A DNA stretch of 64,000 nucleotides from Rhodamnia argentea (GCF_020921035.1 NC_063158.1:16598001-16662000), one strand, 5' to 3'. Shown: positions 1 through 12,418, counted from the first letter of the stretch. The notes: a model not told the origin generated them from the letters alone. Made by a program: numbers and translations.

Positions 1-385
1 TTTGAGGCATTTGTCAAACATAATAAGTGAACCGTAAAGATACATGCCATATTTTGAAGAGCGATGAGTAGCAAATGCAAGCAGTAATATGTTCCTTACC
101 TCATAGCTGTGTGCATATGAATATCTACTTGATCCACAATAAAAGTTAACAACTTTTTAGAATGCTATGCAACGCCTTGAACTAGAGGTTAATTGCCTTA
201 CGGTGGCGAAACCCGAAATCAACATTTGTTATGCTAATTCTAGTTCAAATGAGCTTTGTGCTCTAAGCGTAAGTGTCAAGGTGGCTTTAAGAAGTGAAAA
301 GTATAAAGGAACAGATCCTTTCGAATAGAAATCCAAGTTTAACCGACATTAGAAAGGAAAACGTCCTTTCAAGAAAAACATATCA

Positions 386-3290
386 AATGTGAAATGTTTG
401 AACTGTGGCAAAAAGGACCACTTTGCTCATGACTGTGGTGTGTCAAAGAAATTAGAAACCTTTTGTACACTTAAGAGTATACATATATCTCTAGTTCGGT
501 TTTCAGAATCGAATCTCATTTTTTGTGGATTATAGACTTAGGGACCACAGGTCATGTAGTAAAAAACAAAAAATTGCCTTAGTGGAATTTCAATAGGTTC
601 CACTTGGAGCAAAGTGGATAAATGTGGGAAATAACTCATGAGTGGAAGGTAAAGGGATTAGTACCTGCCAATTGAATATGCGTGTTGGTCGCACCCTATT
701 CCTACATGATATATTATATGCTCCAAAAACTCGACGGAATTTAATATTCGTGCTAGTTTTGGTTAAACTTGATTTCAGTTTGAACTTTCATAACGATGGT
801 GGTGACTTGTCGCTTGGAATAAGTTATTATGATTCTGGATGGTTTCATTGTGCTGATTATTAAGTACAATAATGTGAATGTAAGTTTTTCCCTCTTTTCA
901 TCTTTTGTGATGATATGAATATGTGGCATGTTAGGCTTGGTCATTTTGGCCAATAGCAAATATTTACGTAAGCCAAATATGGCTTATTGGGCAATATTAA
1001 AAATGTCGATTTGCCTATTTATGAGCATGCCTTGTGGGAAAAACAAAGAGGAAACCATTTGAAAAAGAAATAAGAGCTGAGTTTCCTTTGTAGTTAATCC
1101 ATTTAGACATATGTGGTTCAATGAATATAAGAGGAGGACATGGAGCTGTTTAGGTCTATGATAGCATATGCTAATTTGCCTATCACCTTTTGAGGTGAAG
1201 CTTTATTGATTGCTGTCTAGATACTTAATCGTATGCCTTCTAAATCGGTTACTTCTACTTCATATGAGTTGTGGAAAGGTCGATAATAAGATTTGAGTTT
1301 TCTTAGACCTTGAGAATCTGCTGCCTATACTCATAAGTTCTCCTACATGTATGGAAAATTAGGCCCTAGAGGCAAAAAGAGTATCTTCATAAGATACCGA
1401 GAGCACTCAAAAGGGTATGTGGAATAGGTAAGCAAGAAAGTAAAAGTGTAACTGAATATCAATCACGAGATGTCACATTCTTAGTGAATGAATTTTCAAA
1501 TAAGGGCGAGCTAAATAAAAAAAAAATTTTCTTTATTTCAAATCTTGGATAGTGATAATGATTTTGCTAGAGCATCTCATCCAAGTGGGAACAATGTGAG
1601 AAGTGGGGAATTTGCTTCGAATTAGTCTCAATTGCAACCACTTGATGTAAAAATGTTGTCATTATCTAATCCGAGTTGGAGCATAATGGAGAATAATGTA
1701 CTAAGTGTACAATCTCTAATTTGGCGAACAAGTCGCAAAAAGCTTTCTCCGTCGACTCGTCGATGTTTAGACATTGAAGTTTAAAGCTTTTATAGTCGCT
1801 CCACAAGAAGAGAATGAGCCAAAGAATGTAAATGAGGCTCCGACTTGCCCCGATAAGGAAAAGTGGATATAAGCAATGGAAAAAGAGATGGAGTCAATAG
1901 GATCAAATCAAGTTTAGAAATTGATTGATCTTACGCATGGACACAAGGCCATTGGGAGCAAATTAGTTTTCAAAATAAAGTCTAAAGCCGATGGCTCGAT
2001 TGAGAGATATAAGGCTCACCTTGTGGTGAAATGATATAATTAATTCACCTCATTTCGGTAGTGATTAGTATAGATCTTGAATTACGTCAAATGGATGTGA
2101 AGACTGCTATTCTCAATGGAGAATTAGTAGAAGAAATCTATGTGAAACAACCTATTGGGTTCGTTACTGAAGGCCAAGAACAAAATGTATATCAACTTTT
2201 GAGATCGATATATGGCCTCAAGCAGTCTTCGAGATAATGATATATACTTTTTCGTAATGCCATAGTGGTATATGGTTTTGCAATGACTAATGAGGATCAT
2301 TGCGTATATATCAAAAGATCCAAAGATCAATGTGTGATCTTAATCAATGTGTGATCTTATCATTATATGTTGATGATATACTATTTGCTGAAAACAATAT
2401 GAAGTTTGTTAATACAGTCAAGAATTGGCTATGTTCCAATTTTGAAATAAAAGTTATGGGTGAATCTGCATACATTCTTGGAGTTAAGATTTCAAGATAT
2501 TTTTCAAAGAGATTATGATCTCTTTCACAAGAGACTTATATGGATAAAGTCCTTGAATAATTTCGTATGCAAGAGAGTAAATCCAAAGATACTCCTATTA
2601 TAAGAGGTGAATGCCTAAGTCACAAAATGTGTCATGAGACTTCATAAATAAATGAAAAAAGGAAAGTGTTCCATCTGCTAGTGCTGTGGAAAGCTTCATG
2701 CGCGCTATGAAGTGTACTAGACCTAATACTTGTTATGCAGTTGGAATGGTAAGCGTACCGGTCCAATCTAGGTCAAGCACATTGGATTGCCATCAAGAGA
2801 TTCTCGAGGTATCCGAAAAGTACTGTTGATTTTTTGCTGAGTTATCAAAGTAGAGATCTGCGCTTTGAAGGCTACACTGATGTTGAATGAGGAGGAGGTT
2901 TAGATAAGAGGAAATCTACCTCTAGGATTGCATTCTTACTTAGCAATGGCGCCATATCATGGAGTAGTAAGAAGCAAACGTGTATAGCCTTATCCACGAT
3001 AGAAATTGATCCCGTGGTGTTATCAGCAGTAGTATGAGAAAATATTTGACTTAAGAGATGTTTGGATCAATGAGGTGTTACTAAGGATGCTACAAGTCCA
3101 ATTATTGGTTAATTGTAATAGTCAAGTAGCAAAAGCCTACACTAAGGATCCATTGCAATATCAAATATATAGTCACGAAATATAATTTTGTGAAAGACAT
3201 GATTGTACGAAAAGATGTGAACGTACGGTACATATCTACGCATAGATTAATAGCAGATCCTACGAAGAAGTCAATTCCTAGAGATGTTTT
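386..3290 (+). pseudogene. copia Gag-Pol polyprotein remnant
   Basis: Pieces of a single polyprotein are readable in all three plus frames, broken by many stops and frameshifts. A CX2CX4HX4C knuckle (CLNCGKKDHFAHDC) is at about 395-436. The gag-pre-integrase motif MWHVRLGHFG is near 920-950, followed by HLDICG of the integrase region near 1100. RT begins around 1800 with a recognisable ERYKAHLVVK stretch near 2010 and the catalytic box LYVDDILF near 2357-2380. RNase H is near 2870-3010 (KRKSTSRIAFLLSNGAISWS). The longest open frame is only about 80 codons, so it cannot be functional. It resembles the usual 1300-residue copia polyprotein only in fragments. Confidence 0.8.
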
Positions 3291-3299
3291 TTTTCCTTA

Positions 3300-4475
3300 G
3301 TCATGTGTTGACAAATGGATTAGTTCCTTACATTAAAATCTCTAGAAAGTGCGTAGAAATAAGAGTACTAGATATTTATATTTCCCAAAGTTCACAGCTA
3401 ATGGTATATGTTATCATTATTGATGCCTATGAGTTTGTATGACATTTATGCATATTAATGCTTAGTGCATTGTTTGATAAGGTATGTCGGACAGATGGAG
3501 ATTAGCCTACTCACACGGGTAATCGCCTCTATTTACTTTGCGATAAATAGAGATGAGACAATTTTAAGCTCATTATCTAAGTGATAATTGAGAGCTCGAG
3601 CTTAAAGTATAAATGTCGCCTTAACAGAGTGTCAAGATGAGGTTATAATATTTATTATGTCCGAAAGTGAAATAACCCACATATTTCACTTTATCCGTCT
3701 TTAATGCCAGATGTGAGTTCTGATGGATTCTTTTAAAGAGAGTAGATTTGTGAACTCAAGTTAGACATTGAGTATGTCTGAACTATCATCCGTACGGTAT
3801 TAAGAGAAAAGACATACGCTCTATGGGAAAGGAGAGAATACCATAATACGTACTTCATATTACGTATACATGAGCCGACCAAAAAAAGAGTTTGGCAAGA
3901 GTTTTGATCTCAACTCTATAGTCGTGTGAGACTCTTGAGGATAAAAGTTCCTCAATTTACTCCCCTCATGACTCTTACTTATTCTCAAGATTTTTTTTTC
4001 GGTGTTCGCTATCTTAGGGTGTTACCTATGGTCATGAGATTGATTCGATCTAATGAGACATTTCTAGAAAAGCAAGCTGGATTGAGATTGAGAGGTTTAA
4101 GGGAAGAGGAAGATCAATTTATTTTGACGTCACATTCAATCTTTGTATTCACGGGTCAACCAATTATGATTATTTGAGTTTAATCATGATTGTGAATACA
4201 ATGTATTGTATTTGAGTACTAAAAAAAAAAAAAATTGAGAGATATGATGTAAATGTGACCGATTGATCTAGGGTACCGCATACTTGGATCTACTCGAATT
4301 AATATGCCTATTTTGAGCTGCTATATACTCCTAACGGATGTATGGCAACGAGCTCTCACAGTATGCTGGTCGCACGGATTATTTGTTGATATGAACTTTG
4401 CAGAAAAGAGAGTTATGTTTAACCCTTTATGGGCAAGTGAGAGTTATAGGTAGCCCATCATGGGTGAGTGGGAGA
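3300..4475. other. copia 3' non-coding region
   Basis: No gene is visible. This stretch lies between the RNase H remnant and the 3' LTR. The open frame at 3926-4177 has no recognisable motif. The end (about 4455-4475) is purine-rich and reads like a copia polypurine tract directly before the LTR. Confidence 0.5.
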
Positions 4476-4851
4476 TGTTGGAATTTATGGGGTGTACGGT
4501 AAGTACCGTGATTTGCCCATGTAGGCTACCACACCCCTTATAATACTAGATAACTGCTAAAGGCAATTACTCATATTTTGAACGTGAATAAGAATCACGT
4601 TTCTTTGTTATGTTGGTAGAGTCGCTTCAAACGCTCAATGAACAAGAGAAGAAGAAAACGTCGATAAATCTCTCTCGATCGTCAAACGGACAAAGGACTC
4701 TCTCGAGGCTGCATTGTGTACATTTAATCTGTGAAAACCCGAGGTGCGTTCGTTACGTGATGTATTTCTCCGATCAGTGATTCAAGATTGATTCTAGAGC
4801 TTGTTAATTCTGTGTAATCCGTTGTGTTTGTTTATGGGATCGGTTCCCTTC
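4476..4851 (+). repeat. copia 3' LTR (right end possibly truncated)
   Basis: It starts with TGTTGGAATT directly after a purine-rich tract ending GTGGGAGA, the normal arrangement for a copia 3' LTR. The inner part is AT-rich with a CT-rich stretch. The homology shared with the other duplication units begins at 4852, so the LTR ends there at latest. No terminal CA with an obvious flank was found. Confidence 0.65.
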
Positions 4852-4942
4852 GGTCTCCTGCAATGCAAATGCAAATGCTCGTAATTAAGTGCCCGAGTCT
4901 GCTGGCGGGACTAGATAGGAGACAAGAAGCATCGGTGATGCT

Positions 4943-5146
4943 TCAACTAGTAGTATGAGGACTTTCATAACAATAGTCTTGAGGAGGATGATGGTCCTGG
5001 TGGTGGTGGCCAAGAGAACTGGCGATCATCATGATCCGGAGGAACTCCTCTAGCGCCAACTCCGATGCGCCTCTCTTCATCTTCTCGGCTCCTCCTGCTT
5101 TTCCCTTCTCCATATTCTCTAGTTCACTTGGGACTTCCCACTCCAC
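4943..5146 (-). pseudogene. bZIP (group C, bZIP9-like) N-terminal exon fragment, copy 1
   Basis: The open frame reads ...EKMKRGASELALEEFLRIM..., followed by a His/Pro-rich stretch. The motif M-K-R-[ST]-A-S-E-L-A is the conserved N-terminus of plant group C bZIP factors such as AtbZIP9, recalled from the family and not searched. No basic region or leucine zipper follows: the reading frame stops, and the copia LTR lies just beyond on the 3' side. This makes it an exon fragment and not a working transcription factor. Two other copies occur at 12137-12418 and 19390-19755. Confidence 0.45.
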
Positions 5147-5422
5147 TTGAAATCCGGACCGAAGTATCGGTTAAGCGGGTACCGGGAGGACTAGGAGGGT
5201 CCAAAGTCCGGCCCTACCCGCACAATTAATTTGCTTGATACCTCATAATAACAAGTTAAACAGAAATTGGAAAACTCTTAGAACAACCAAGATCAAATAG
5301 AGTATCAAATCCAAGAAAAGAATCTTTAATGATCATAATAAGGCTAACCACGTAAAGAGTATCGTGCACTGCACCGCTTACTATTTTTATTATTAAAGAA
5401 AAACAAAAATTTATGGTAATTA

Positions 5423-6178
5423 GGCTCTATTTGTTTGGCGGAAAACAACTTGCAAGAAAAATTTTTCTGGATTTTTTGACATTTAGTTCTTGAAAAATAA
5501 GTTAGTCTAGGAAAACATTTTCTGTCCATAAAAAAACTCCTTTAAAAGTAGGAAAAATGTTTCTCTTTCTGAGAAGAGGAAAACATTTTCCTTCATATTT
5601 CTTCCCTTCGCTTCTTCACATTCCTTTTCTTTTATTTTTATTTTTGAATTTCTTATCTTTTTATAATTTTATTTTCTTTTATTTTTTTTCTCTTTTTTAA
5701 CTTCCTTTGTTAGTCGCTGGCCACGAAAACACCGACGATTGTCCATAGGCAAGGTTGGACTCGGCCTTAACTCCCTCAAGGTCAGCGAGCTCAAGTCGAG
5801 CCTCGTCGGCCTCGAGTGCGGCCGAGGCGTGCCCGAGGCCTGTTGCCGGCCGTCGCCATGGCCGACAACCAGCTAAGAAGAAAGAAGAAAAACAAAGAAG
5901 AGAGAAAAAAAAAACCAGGGTTAATAAGAAAATCATAAATAAAACATTATTAAACAATTCAATTTTTTTAAATAGAAAAATTGTCCACATTAGCCATGGG
6001 ATTTTCGACCAAAAAACAATATAGAAAATCAAATTAGATTTTTCATACCAAACAATGAAAACTATTTTTCAATTCATTTTCGGGTTTCAACCAAACATTG
6101 TAAAGTACAGTCATTTTCCTGGAAATTGACTTTTAAAAAAATATTTTTTAGAAATATATCCACGAAGCAAACAGAGCC
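5423..6178. mobile_element. Tourist-like foldback element A, unit 1
   Basis: Imperfect terminal inverted repeats start GGCTCTATTTGTTT and end (complement) GGCTCTGTTTGCTT. The right flank is TAA. The left flank is TAG here, but TAA in the unit 2 copy. TIR sequence and a 3-bp TAA target fit PIF/Harbinger (Tourist) MITEs. The centre contains a GC-rich insert (about 5705-5870) rich in GGCCGA/GCCGGC, found in other repeats of this window. Open frames within it are by-products. Confidence 0.55.
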
Positions 6179-6504
6179 TAAAGCTTTGATTAACATGATG
6201 GTAGCCAATTTTAGCTTCCGACCAAAAAAGTGACATTCCATTTTATCTCAGCTAAAACATCGTATAACTTCAACTATTCGCAATTTTCAACTGTGATTAT
6301 GATGATTCAAGCAAAACCAAAATCGACTCGGGTCAAACATAGTTGACCCGACCCAACTAGTAAATTATTTGAGCAATGTCAGAAATACTGTGATTTGTTT
6401 ACAAAATTAATTTATCAAGTGATGCAGTGTTCGGTAAGCTTTCGTTTGCATTAGTGGCTTTTTAAGCAAGCAACCAACTTTTGTCATGAACAATTTCAGG
6501 AGAT

Positions 6505-8545
6505 GAATCTTAGTATGTCTATGATGTTCAAATTGTTCCCATTCATCGCATTTACAACATGGGATCACATTAAATCTTATACTTCTCCAATGACTAACAA
6601 GACGGGATATATGTGTATGTTTCAAGTTTTCAATTGTAAATCAAACGAAAACAGATAAAGAAGCTTATTTCCATGTTGGGTGAAAAAGGATTAAAACAGC
6701 ACGTTGATTCGGTTATTTTGTGTGTTGCAAAAAGACCACCCATTCCCTATTTTCAAAGCTGGTTTGGGTGGATTGTCGGGTTCAAGCTCATTTTTCCCGA
6801 ATCTACTTAAATTTAGGCCCCGTTTGTTTCGCACAAAATGAGATGTTTTCGGAAAATGTTTTCCGGAAAGTCATTTTCTAAGAACATGACCATATTTTCC
6901 GGTGTTTGGCTGAGACTTATAAAGAAATGAAAAACGATTTCTTTCATTTGGAAAAGAATTGATTTTCCCAAAAAAATTATTAAATAATTTGAATTTTCAA
7001 TTATTTTATATTTTTGGAATACAAATTTAATTTTTAATTACTTTTTTTAAAAAATTTTCTCTTCTTTTTTTCCTTCTTTCTTCTTTAATTTCTTCCTCAG
7101 TCGGTCATCGGCCATAGCGAGGGTCGATAACCTCAGGCCAAGCCTCGCCGGATTTGGCCAAGGCTCGGCGTTGCTCGAGTGAAAAAAATTAAAGATATTA
7201 ATTAAAAATAAAAATATTTTTATTGAAAAATTAAAAGCAAAATAAAAATTTTCAAATTTTATAAAAAAAATATGAAAAAAAAAAAAAAAGTAACAAAATA
7301 ATTATAAAAAAAAATGCGAAAGAGAGGAAGAAGGAAAAATGAGGAAAATGTTTTCCTCTTTTCAAAAAGGAGAAAACATTTTTCCCACTTTTGAAAGAGT
7401 TTTTTTCATAGGAAAAAATAATTTCCGGGACTAGCTTATTTTCCAGGATCCAAATGCTAAAAAATAAAAAAAAGCATTTTTCAGGAAATTGTTTTCCGGG
7501 AAACAACTGAGCCCATGTTCCCAAAATCTTCAAATTGCTTTAAAGCCAATGTACTTCTAGATTCCCGTATGAAAAACATGAGACCCCATCCAGGGTGCAA
7601 AATGACTAGCTATTATTGAGTTAAGAACACTATTTATCCTTTAACTCGTATCATCAAATGTGAAAATGGATCTTCGAACTTCTTGTCTTGCGATCAAATC
7701 TTCTAAGTTGATTAGTTTTTCTTTCACAGGGTCAAAGAAAGAGAGTTGAGAAAGGTGTTGTCTTTAAGTGCATGATTTACTTACAAACACATAAAGGAAC
7801 TCTTGTGATTACGTGGATTGCACACTTCCTGAGGAGAACAACCAGCAGGAATGAAAAATTAAAAACTATTATTAAAGGAACTAAGAACGAAATGTCCTAA
7901 ACAGTCTCACGAGGCATGGGGCCTGGGAGAGCCCCCGCCCTTGAGTAGATGAGCCTTTTGAGATTGTCATATGGTGTTTTTACATTATCAGTAAACCAAA
8001 TGCGTTCACACTCTTGGGAAAGTATTCTAACGGTCCTTTTTCAAAGAGATGTTTCTGACCCAAACGGTTGGATGTGGCACCTTCTTTTCGAGAAGGGAGG
8101 GCCGCGACAAGTATGTCTGTGATATTCAAATTATTTCCATGCAAAGCATTTATAATACATGATCATAGAATTTGATACCTCTTCCATGACTAACGAGACA
8201 GGATGTTGTGTAACTTTGAACGTTTCAAATTTTCAACTATTCAAACAGAAAAAAGATGAATAAGCCTATTCTCATGTCGGGTCGAACAGGTTTAAAACAG
8301 GTTAACTCGACCCAGCCCAACTCGGAAATTCACAAGTCATGGCATTTCCTCTGCAATTGCTTGGAGGACTTGAAACTTCTTGTTTTGCGATCAAATCTTC
8401 TAAGTTGGTTAGTTTTTTCATTTCACACGGTCACAAAAAGAGGGTTGAGAAGGTATTGTTTTTGAGTGCGAGATTTACTTACAAACACATAAAGGAACTC
8501 TCACGATCACGTGGATTGCACACTTTCTGAGGATAACAACCTAAA
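6505..8545. repeat. Older internal direct repeats within unit 1
   Basis: Two blocks recur inside the unit: about 6505-6700 matches 8110-8310 (diverged), and about 7670-7850 matches 8360-8545 (closer). The order is the same in both, so this looks like one older duplication of roughly 0.5 kb whose left copy was later opened by foldback element B. Unit 2 has the same arrangement. No gene is seen in this 3' flank of CAD. Confidence 0.55.
6816..7513. mobile_element. Foldback element B, unit 1
   Basis: Ends GGCCCCGTTTGTTTC and (complement) GGCTCAGTTGTTTCC are imperfect inverted repeats. The arms repeat GGAAAATGTTTTCC-like palindromes, and the middle carries a GC-rich GGCCGAGGCTCGGC-type core (about 7100-7170). 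It is similar in design to element A but diverged. No clear target duplication was seen. No coding capacity. Confidence 0.5.
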
Positions 8546-8736
8546 ACAAGGTTGCTATCTATACAAACTTACAAAGTTATCAACGTCATTCCAAAGGGGA
8601 CAATGAAGTGATGTCGCCATCCTAGATGAAGCAAAATCTTAGTCATAAAACATGATTATGACTTTATGAGATAGTAATATAGGGAAAGCTAATATTCATC
8701 TATGCTCAATCGAGTAGTAATCCATTGGGCTCATCA

Positions 8737-10286
8737 TCAGAAAGGCTTCAATGAATTGGCAATGTCAATGACGAATCGATACTTAACATCCGCTTTTAGT
8801 AGACGCTCCATGGCGGTGTTCACATAATCCATAGGAATAAGTTCAATATCCGCGACTATATTGTGCTTTGCTGCAAAATCAATCATCTCTTGCGTCTCCT
8901 TTATCCCTCCAATGCAACTTCCTCCCACCATCTTTCTACCTGTCATTAGTCTTATTCGTTAACATTTTGCATTCGTGAAACTCAGAATTAATCATCTACT
9001 AAAACTAAAAAGCTTTAAAATATCATCTTAGACACCAATTATGAAGGTAGTCTTTTCCAAGAAGTGCTACAAAACTCAAAAGACTCGCTTAGGCTTACCC
9101 ATGAGGAGTGGGAAAGCAAGTAGCTCAAGCGGCTTCTCTGGTGCACCAACCATGACGAGCTTTCCATTACTCTTCAATAGACCAATCAAAGGCAAAAGAG
9201 CATGCACAGCTGAGACTGTATCAATGATACCATCCATTGTGCCCATCGCAAGCTACAGTTAATAAGAAAAAATAACATCAATATGCATTCGGTTAACCTT
9301 ATCCCTATACATCACAAAAGAAAATAATATGTCCTGATTATAACTTACTTCCATCTCTTCTGTATTACGGCTAACCAAGAATGCATCGGCTCCCAAATGG
9401 TCCATGGCTTCCTTCTTTTTGTTTGGTGAGGTACTAATGACGGTAACTTTGAGGCCCATGGCCTTAGCAAACTTCACAGCCATGTGCCCGAGCCCACCAA
9501 GCCCAACCACCCCTAAATGCGTCCCGACCTTGTCAAGCTCGTAGTACTTCAACGGACTGTAAACAGTGATCCCAGCACAAAGGAGAGGAGCAGCACCATC
9601 GAGAGGCACGTTGTCCGGGATTTTAATCACGAAATGCTCATCCGATACCATGATGTCCGAGTAGCCACCATAGGTGGTGGTTCCATCGTAGTACTTTGCA
9701 CCATATGTCAAGATCATCTTCGGGCAGTAATTTTCAAGATGGTCTTTGCAATTTGCACATGAATGACATGATCCAACCATACACCCAACACCCACTTTGT
9801 CCCCGACTTTGAATTTTGTCACTTTAGTGCCCACTTCGGTGACCACTCCTACAATCTCATGCCTACATAAAATGGTCAATTAGCATAATTATCACCTAAA
9901 AAATGCCTGTTTATTAATATGAGAAAATCGAACGTGAAGATGCTTTTGAAAACTCATACCCGGGCACAACGGGATAAGAAGTTTTTCCCCATTCGTTCTT
10001 GACATTATGGAGATCGGAATGGCATATACCACAGTACAATACTTTAAAAGTCACATCCTTTTCTCCGGTGATCCTATAAAAAAGAAAATTAACGAATTTC
10101 GAGAAAAAAAAAAAGATATGTCCATCTATTGTATTCTTAGATGCACCCAAAATGAGAACCGGAGAAATGAAAAATCGAGGCATGTTACCTTCTCGATAAC
10201 TTGAAGGGCGAGAGATGTCCGGAAGAGTCTCTGGCTGCCCATCCAAAAGCCTTCACTGGATGTTTGTTCTCCGGCGACATTGCCAT
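8737..10286 (-). CDS. Cinnamyl alcohol dehydrogenase-like (class II CAD), copy 1
   Basis: Zinc-dependent, NADP(H)-type alcohol dehydrogenase of the medium-chain family; family members interconvert cinnamyl-type aldehydes and alcohols or related substrates. Five exons: 10286-10189, 10073-9960, 9862-9349, 9252-9099, 8939-8737, all with GT-AG introns, 1083 nt, 360 residues. Catalytic zinc ligands: Cys in CGICHSD, His-Glu in PGHEIVG (spans an intron), and Cys in LLCAGIT. Four Cys of the structural zinc site lie in [17 protein letters not shown]. Rossmann motif [11 protein letters not shown] is followed by STSPNKKK, whose Ser fits NADP preference. An ATG two codons downstream (10280) is an alternative start. 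The sequence resembles ELI3/mannitol-dehydrogenase-type CADs more than the main lignin CAD; the exact substrate cannot be told. No break was found. Confidence 0.93.
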
Positions 10287-10372
10287 TTCACTGAGGTCGA
10301 AGAGAATTGTGTAATATGTGTGTTTTGAGATGCGAAGAGAGAGGTGATGAAAAACGAGTGAGAAGCGAGGCG

Positions 10373-10380
10373 TATATATA
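10373..10380 (-). promoter_or_regulatory. TATA box of CAD copy 1
   Basis: TATATATA lies about 90 bp upstream of the ATG at 10286, in a CCC-TATATATA-CGCC context shared with copy 2. Confidence 0.7.
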
Positions 10381-10411
10381 GGGCTAGAGGAGATACAGGA
10401 AGAGGTGGTTA

Positions 10412-10487
10412 TGACGTCCATAATGACTAGCGAGCAAGGCGGTGATGACGTACTAAGTGAGCAAAACATTGTGCGTCTTGTGCGTCA
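10412..10487 (-). promoter_or_regulatory. TGACG-motif cluster (as-1/TGA-bZIP-like) of CAD copy 1
   Basis: Three TGACG cores (10412-10416, 10446-10450, and in the other orientation 10483-10487) lie 32-107 bp upstream of the TATA box. The first two sit in an imperfect tandem repeat of about 34 bp (TGACTAGCGAGCAAGGCGG). TGACG is the core bound by TGA-type bZIP factors, which respond to salicylic acid, xenobiotics and elicitors. Function here is inferred from motif and position only. Confidence 0.5.
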
Positions 10488-11339
10488 TCACGTCCTCCCA
10501 TTTGTTTGACCAGTCAACCTTTTCGCTAAGTTCTCTATCTTTCTACTTGTGCCTGCTCTGCTCGCCAGCAGCCCAAGAAGAGACTATAAATCCTGCAGGT
10601 GTCGTTTTTCAACAGTTGTTGTAGACATTAATATACCAATTTATTGAAGGATGAAAGTTTAACCCACGTTATTTCCAGGCCTCATTTTTTTTTTTAAACT
10701 TTTTCTTTTACGATTATACACATTCAACAATTCCAACGAGAATTAGGAAATCCCACAAAATCATGAATTTAGAAAGAACGATATTTTTTTTGGTACGAGA
10801 TTTCTTTAATATTAAAGACACCACACCGAACATCAAACGCCAAGATATACTAACAATAGTTCAACTCTTATCATGACATGGACGGGACTGATGAAGGCTT
10901 TCTTTATTGTTTGGGCAGGACGAAGTCCAAAAGGCAAGCTCGGGATAAAAAATCGAAGCAGTGTGCTATCAAACTCGCATAACTTTTGATCCGAAAGGAG
11001 TTTTAATACCCATAATATCAATCCGGAAAACTCGTCACAAGTGCAAGTTATGGAGGAGCAAAACATCATTTTAAGTAATTACCTTTGTTGATAGTAATTA
11101 CTTACTAAGAATATCAATTTGATAGTTATCTTTCGTTATTATCTCGTAATGTCTAATGATAAAGCAAAAGAATATTACACTTATATATGTGAATATGGCA
11201 TGATATGATTATAGGACATTCAACTCATTATATCATCATATTGATCAGTGAGACGTAAAAAGCTCATGTATTTCAAGGCGAGTATTATATTCATTTATTT
11301 ATGTTGGTTCGAGCTTGCTGATTGTTTGTACTTATGCAA

Positions 11340-11760
11340 TTCTGATTAAGCATATACTCGCTGAGGGAGACTTTGACCAGGCTTGTAAGACGTCCACATT
11401 TTTAATTGATGCAAGTGGACGGTTGGGATTACTTCATCCGTTTTTTCATATGTTTCGAAAGGCATGTTTGATTTTGGTTTGGGCTTCCTCACATACAACA
11501 CAATACTGATTTTTTTCCATAAAATTTCCCAACTTAATCGATCCGATGGAGCAACCAGGTTGAACCGATTGACTCATGGATTGGAACCCGAAGGTGTCAA
11601 ACGGATGAGTCGGATCGGGGTTGAGGTTAGGTTTGGGTCGGATCGAATATGGTCGGACCCATATTGATCCATTTAAAAGGTTTTGACGCATTTTCATACG
11701 GTACAAATTTAACCAACCCAACCCATACTCGACCTAACTCGTGGTACATAAAGACTTATG
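11340..11760. repeat. Dispersed repeat R1, unit 1
   Basis: A non-coding block with recurring TCGGATCGAATATGGTCGG-type sequence. It recurs at 18605-19020, and in diverged form at 21384-21640. Overlapping open frames on both strands have no recognisable product. Confidence 0.6.
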
Positions 11761-12136
11761 TATTTAATCAAATATAGAATACTTATTTATTATAATTTAT
11801 TAAGAAAAATAATATTGCTACAACACTTTCATGCAATTGAATTTTTTTAAATTTTTCTAAAAACTTTAAACTATTATTACCCGTTGCCCGCCACCGCCCG
11901 CTGTCACCCAGCCCCGCCCGCCACCATCCTACGCCACCCACCGCCTCCGATTGTACAGCAGATAGTCAGCATCAACAAAAGAGTGATTGGGTCAAGCATC
12001 ATAAGTATAAGGGAGCATGTCGACCAACGTCCGACTCTTACCGAAAATGGACAAGTTAGAATCGGGAGGGGTGTGCGTGGTAAGAAGAGTGTGCTACCAG
12101 AGAGAGGTTGAGGTGGCCATGTCATGTCGATGATCA

Positions 12137-12418
12137 CTACCACGACCACCGATCTCCCGCAATGCAAATGCAAATGCAAATGCTCGTAATTAAGTGCCCG
12201 AGTCTGCTGGTAGGACTAGATAGCAGACAAGAAGCATCGGTGATGCTTGAACTAGTAGTTTGAGGACTTTCATGACAACGGTCTTGAGGAGGATGATGGT
12301 CCTGGTGGTGGTGGTCGGGAGAAGTGGCGATCATCATGATCCAGAGCAACTCCTCCAGCGCCAACTCTGATGCGCTTCTCTTCATCTTCTCAGCTCCTCC
12401 CGCTTTTCCCTTCTCCAC
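12137..12418 (-). pseudogene. bZIP (group C, bZIP9-like) N-terminal exon fragment, copy 2
   Basis: This copy has the sequence closest to the family consensus (MKRSASELALEELL). The frame continues through HHHQDHHPPQD and a Ser/Thr-rich part without reaching a basic region. A possible splice acceptor (GCATTGCAG type, from the GCAAATGCAATGC tract on the other strand) lies downstream, but the sequence beyond it gives no bZIP domain in any frame. Confidence 0.45.

Larger units (their letters stand above)
1..4851 (+). mobile_element. Ty1/copia LTR retrotransposon, 3' portion, decayed
   Basis: The window opens inside the gag region of a copia-type element and runs to its 3' LTR. Domain order on the plus strand is gag zinc knuckle, gag-pre-integrase, integrase, reverse transcriptase, RNase H, which is the copia order (integrase before RT). 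The 5' LTR must lie to the left of the window, so no target duplication can be checked. About 1.1 kb without recognisable coding sequence (3300-4475) separates RNase H from the LTR. The right end abuts the first unit of the CAD tandem duplication, and no clean CA terminus is visible, so the LTR may be trimmed by that duplication breakpoint. Confidence 0.85.
4852..12150. repeat. Segmental tandem duplication, unit 1 (CAD locus)
   Basis: First of two full tandem units. Order in the unit: bZIP exon fragment, Tourist-like foldback A, a diverged internal direct repeat, foldback B, CAD gene (minus), its promoter, dispersed repeat R1, and a CCGCC-rich tract. The same order recurs at 12151-19403. Corresponding CAD exons 3-5 are exactly 7250 bp apart in the two units, and the unit starts are 7299 and 7253 bp apart. 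Unit 2 has a deletion of about 50 bp near 15065 relative to 7780-7840. The high identity along the full length points to a recent duplication. Confidence 0.9.

Noticed and set aside
1..3290. Treating the copia open frames (642-863, 2300-2518) as separate genes
   Set aside because: They are pieces of one decayed polyprotein.
5697..6032. Overlapping frames of 89-111 codons in foldback element A
   Set aside because: Opposite-strand frames through a GC-rich core of a MITE; the unit 2 copy does not conserve their ends.
9041..9879. Plus-strand open frames over the CAD genes (for example 9041-9262, 9517-9762 and their copies at 16291-16512, 16767-17012)
   Set aside because: They lie antisense to CAD exons with clear zinc and Rossmann motifs, and have no motif of their own.
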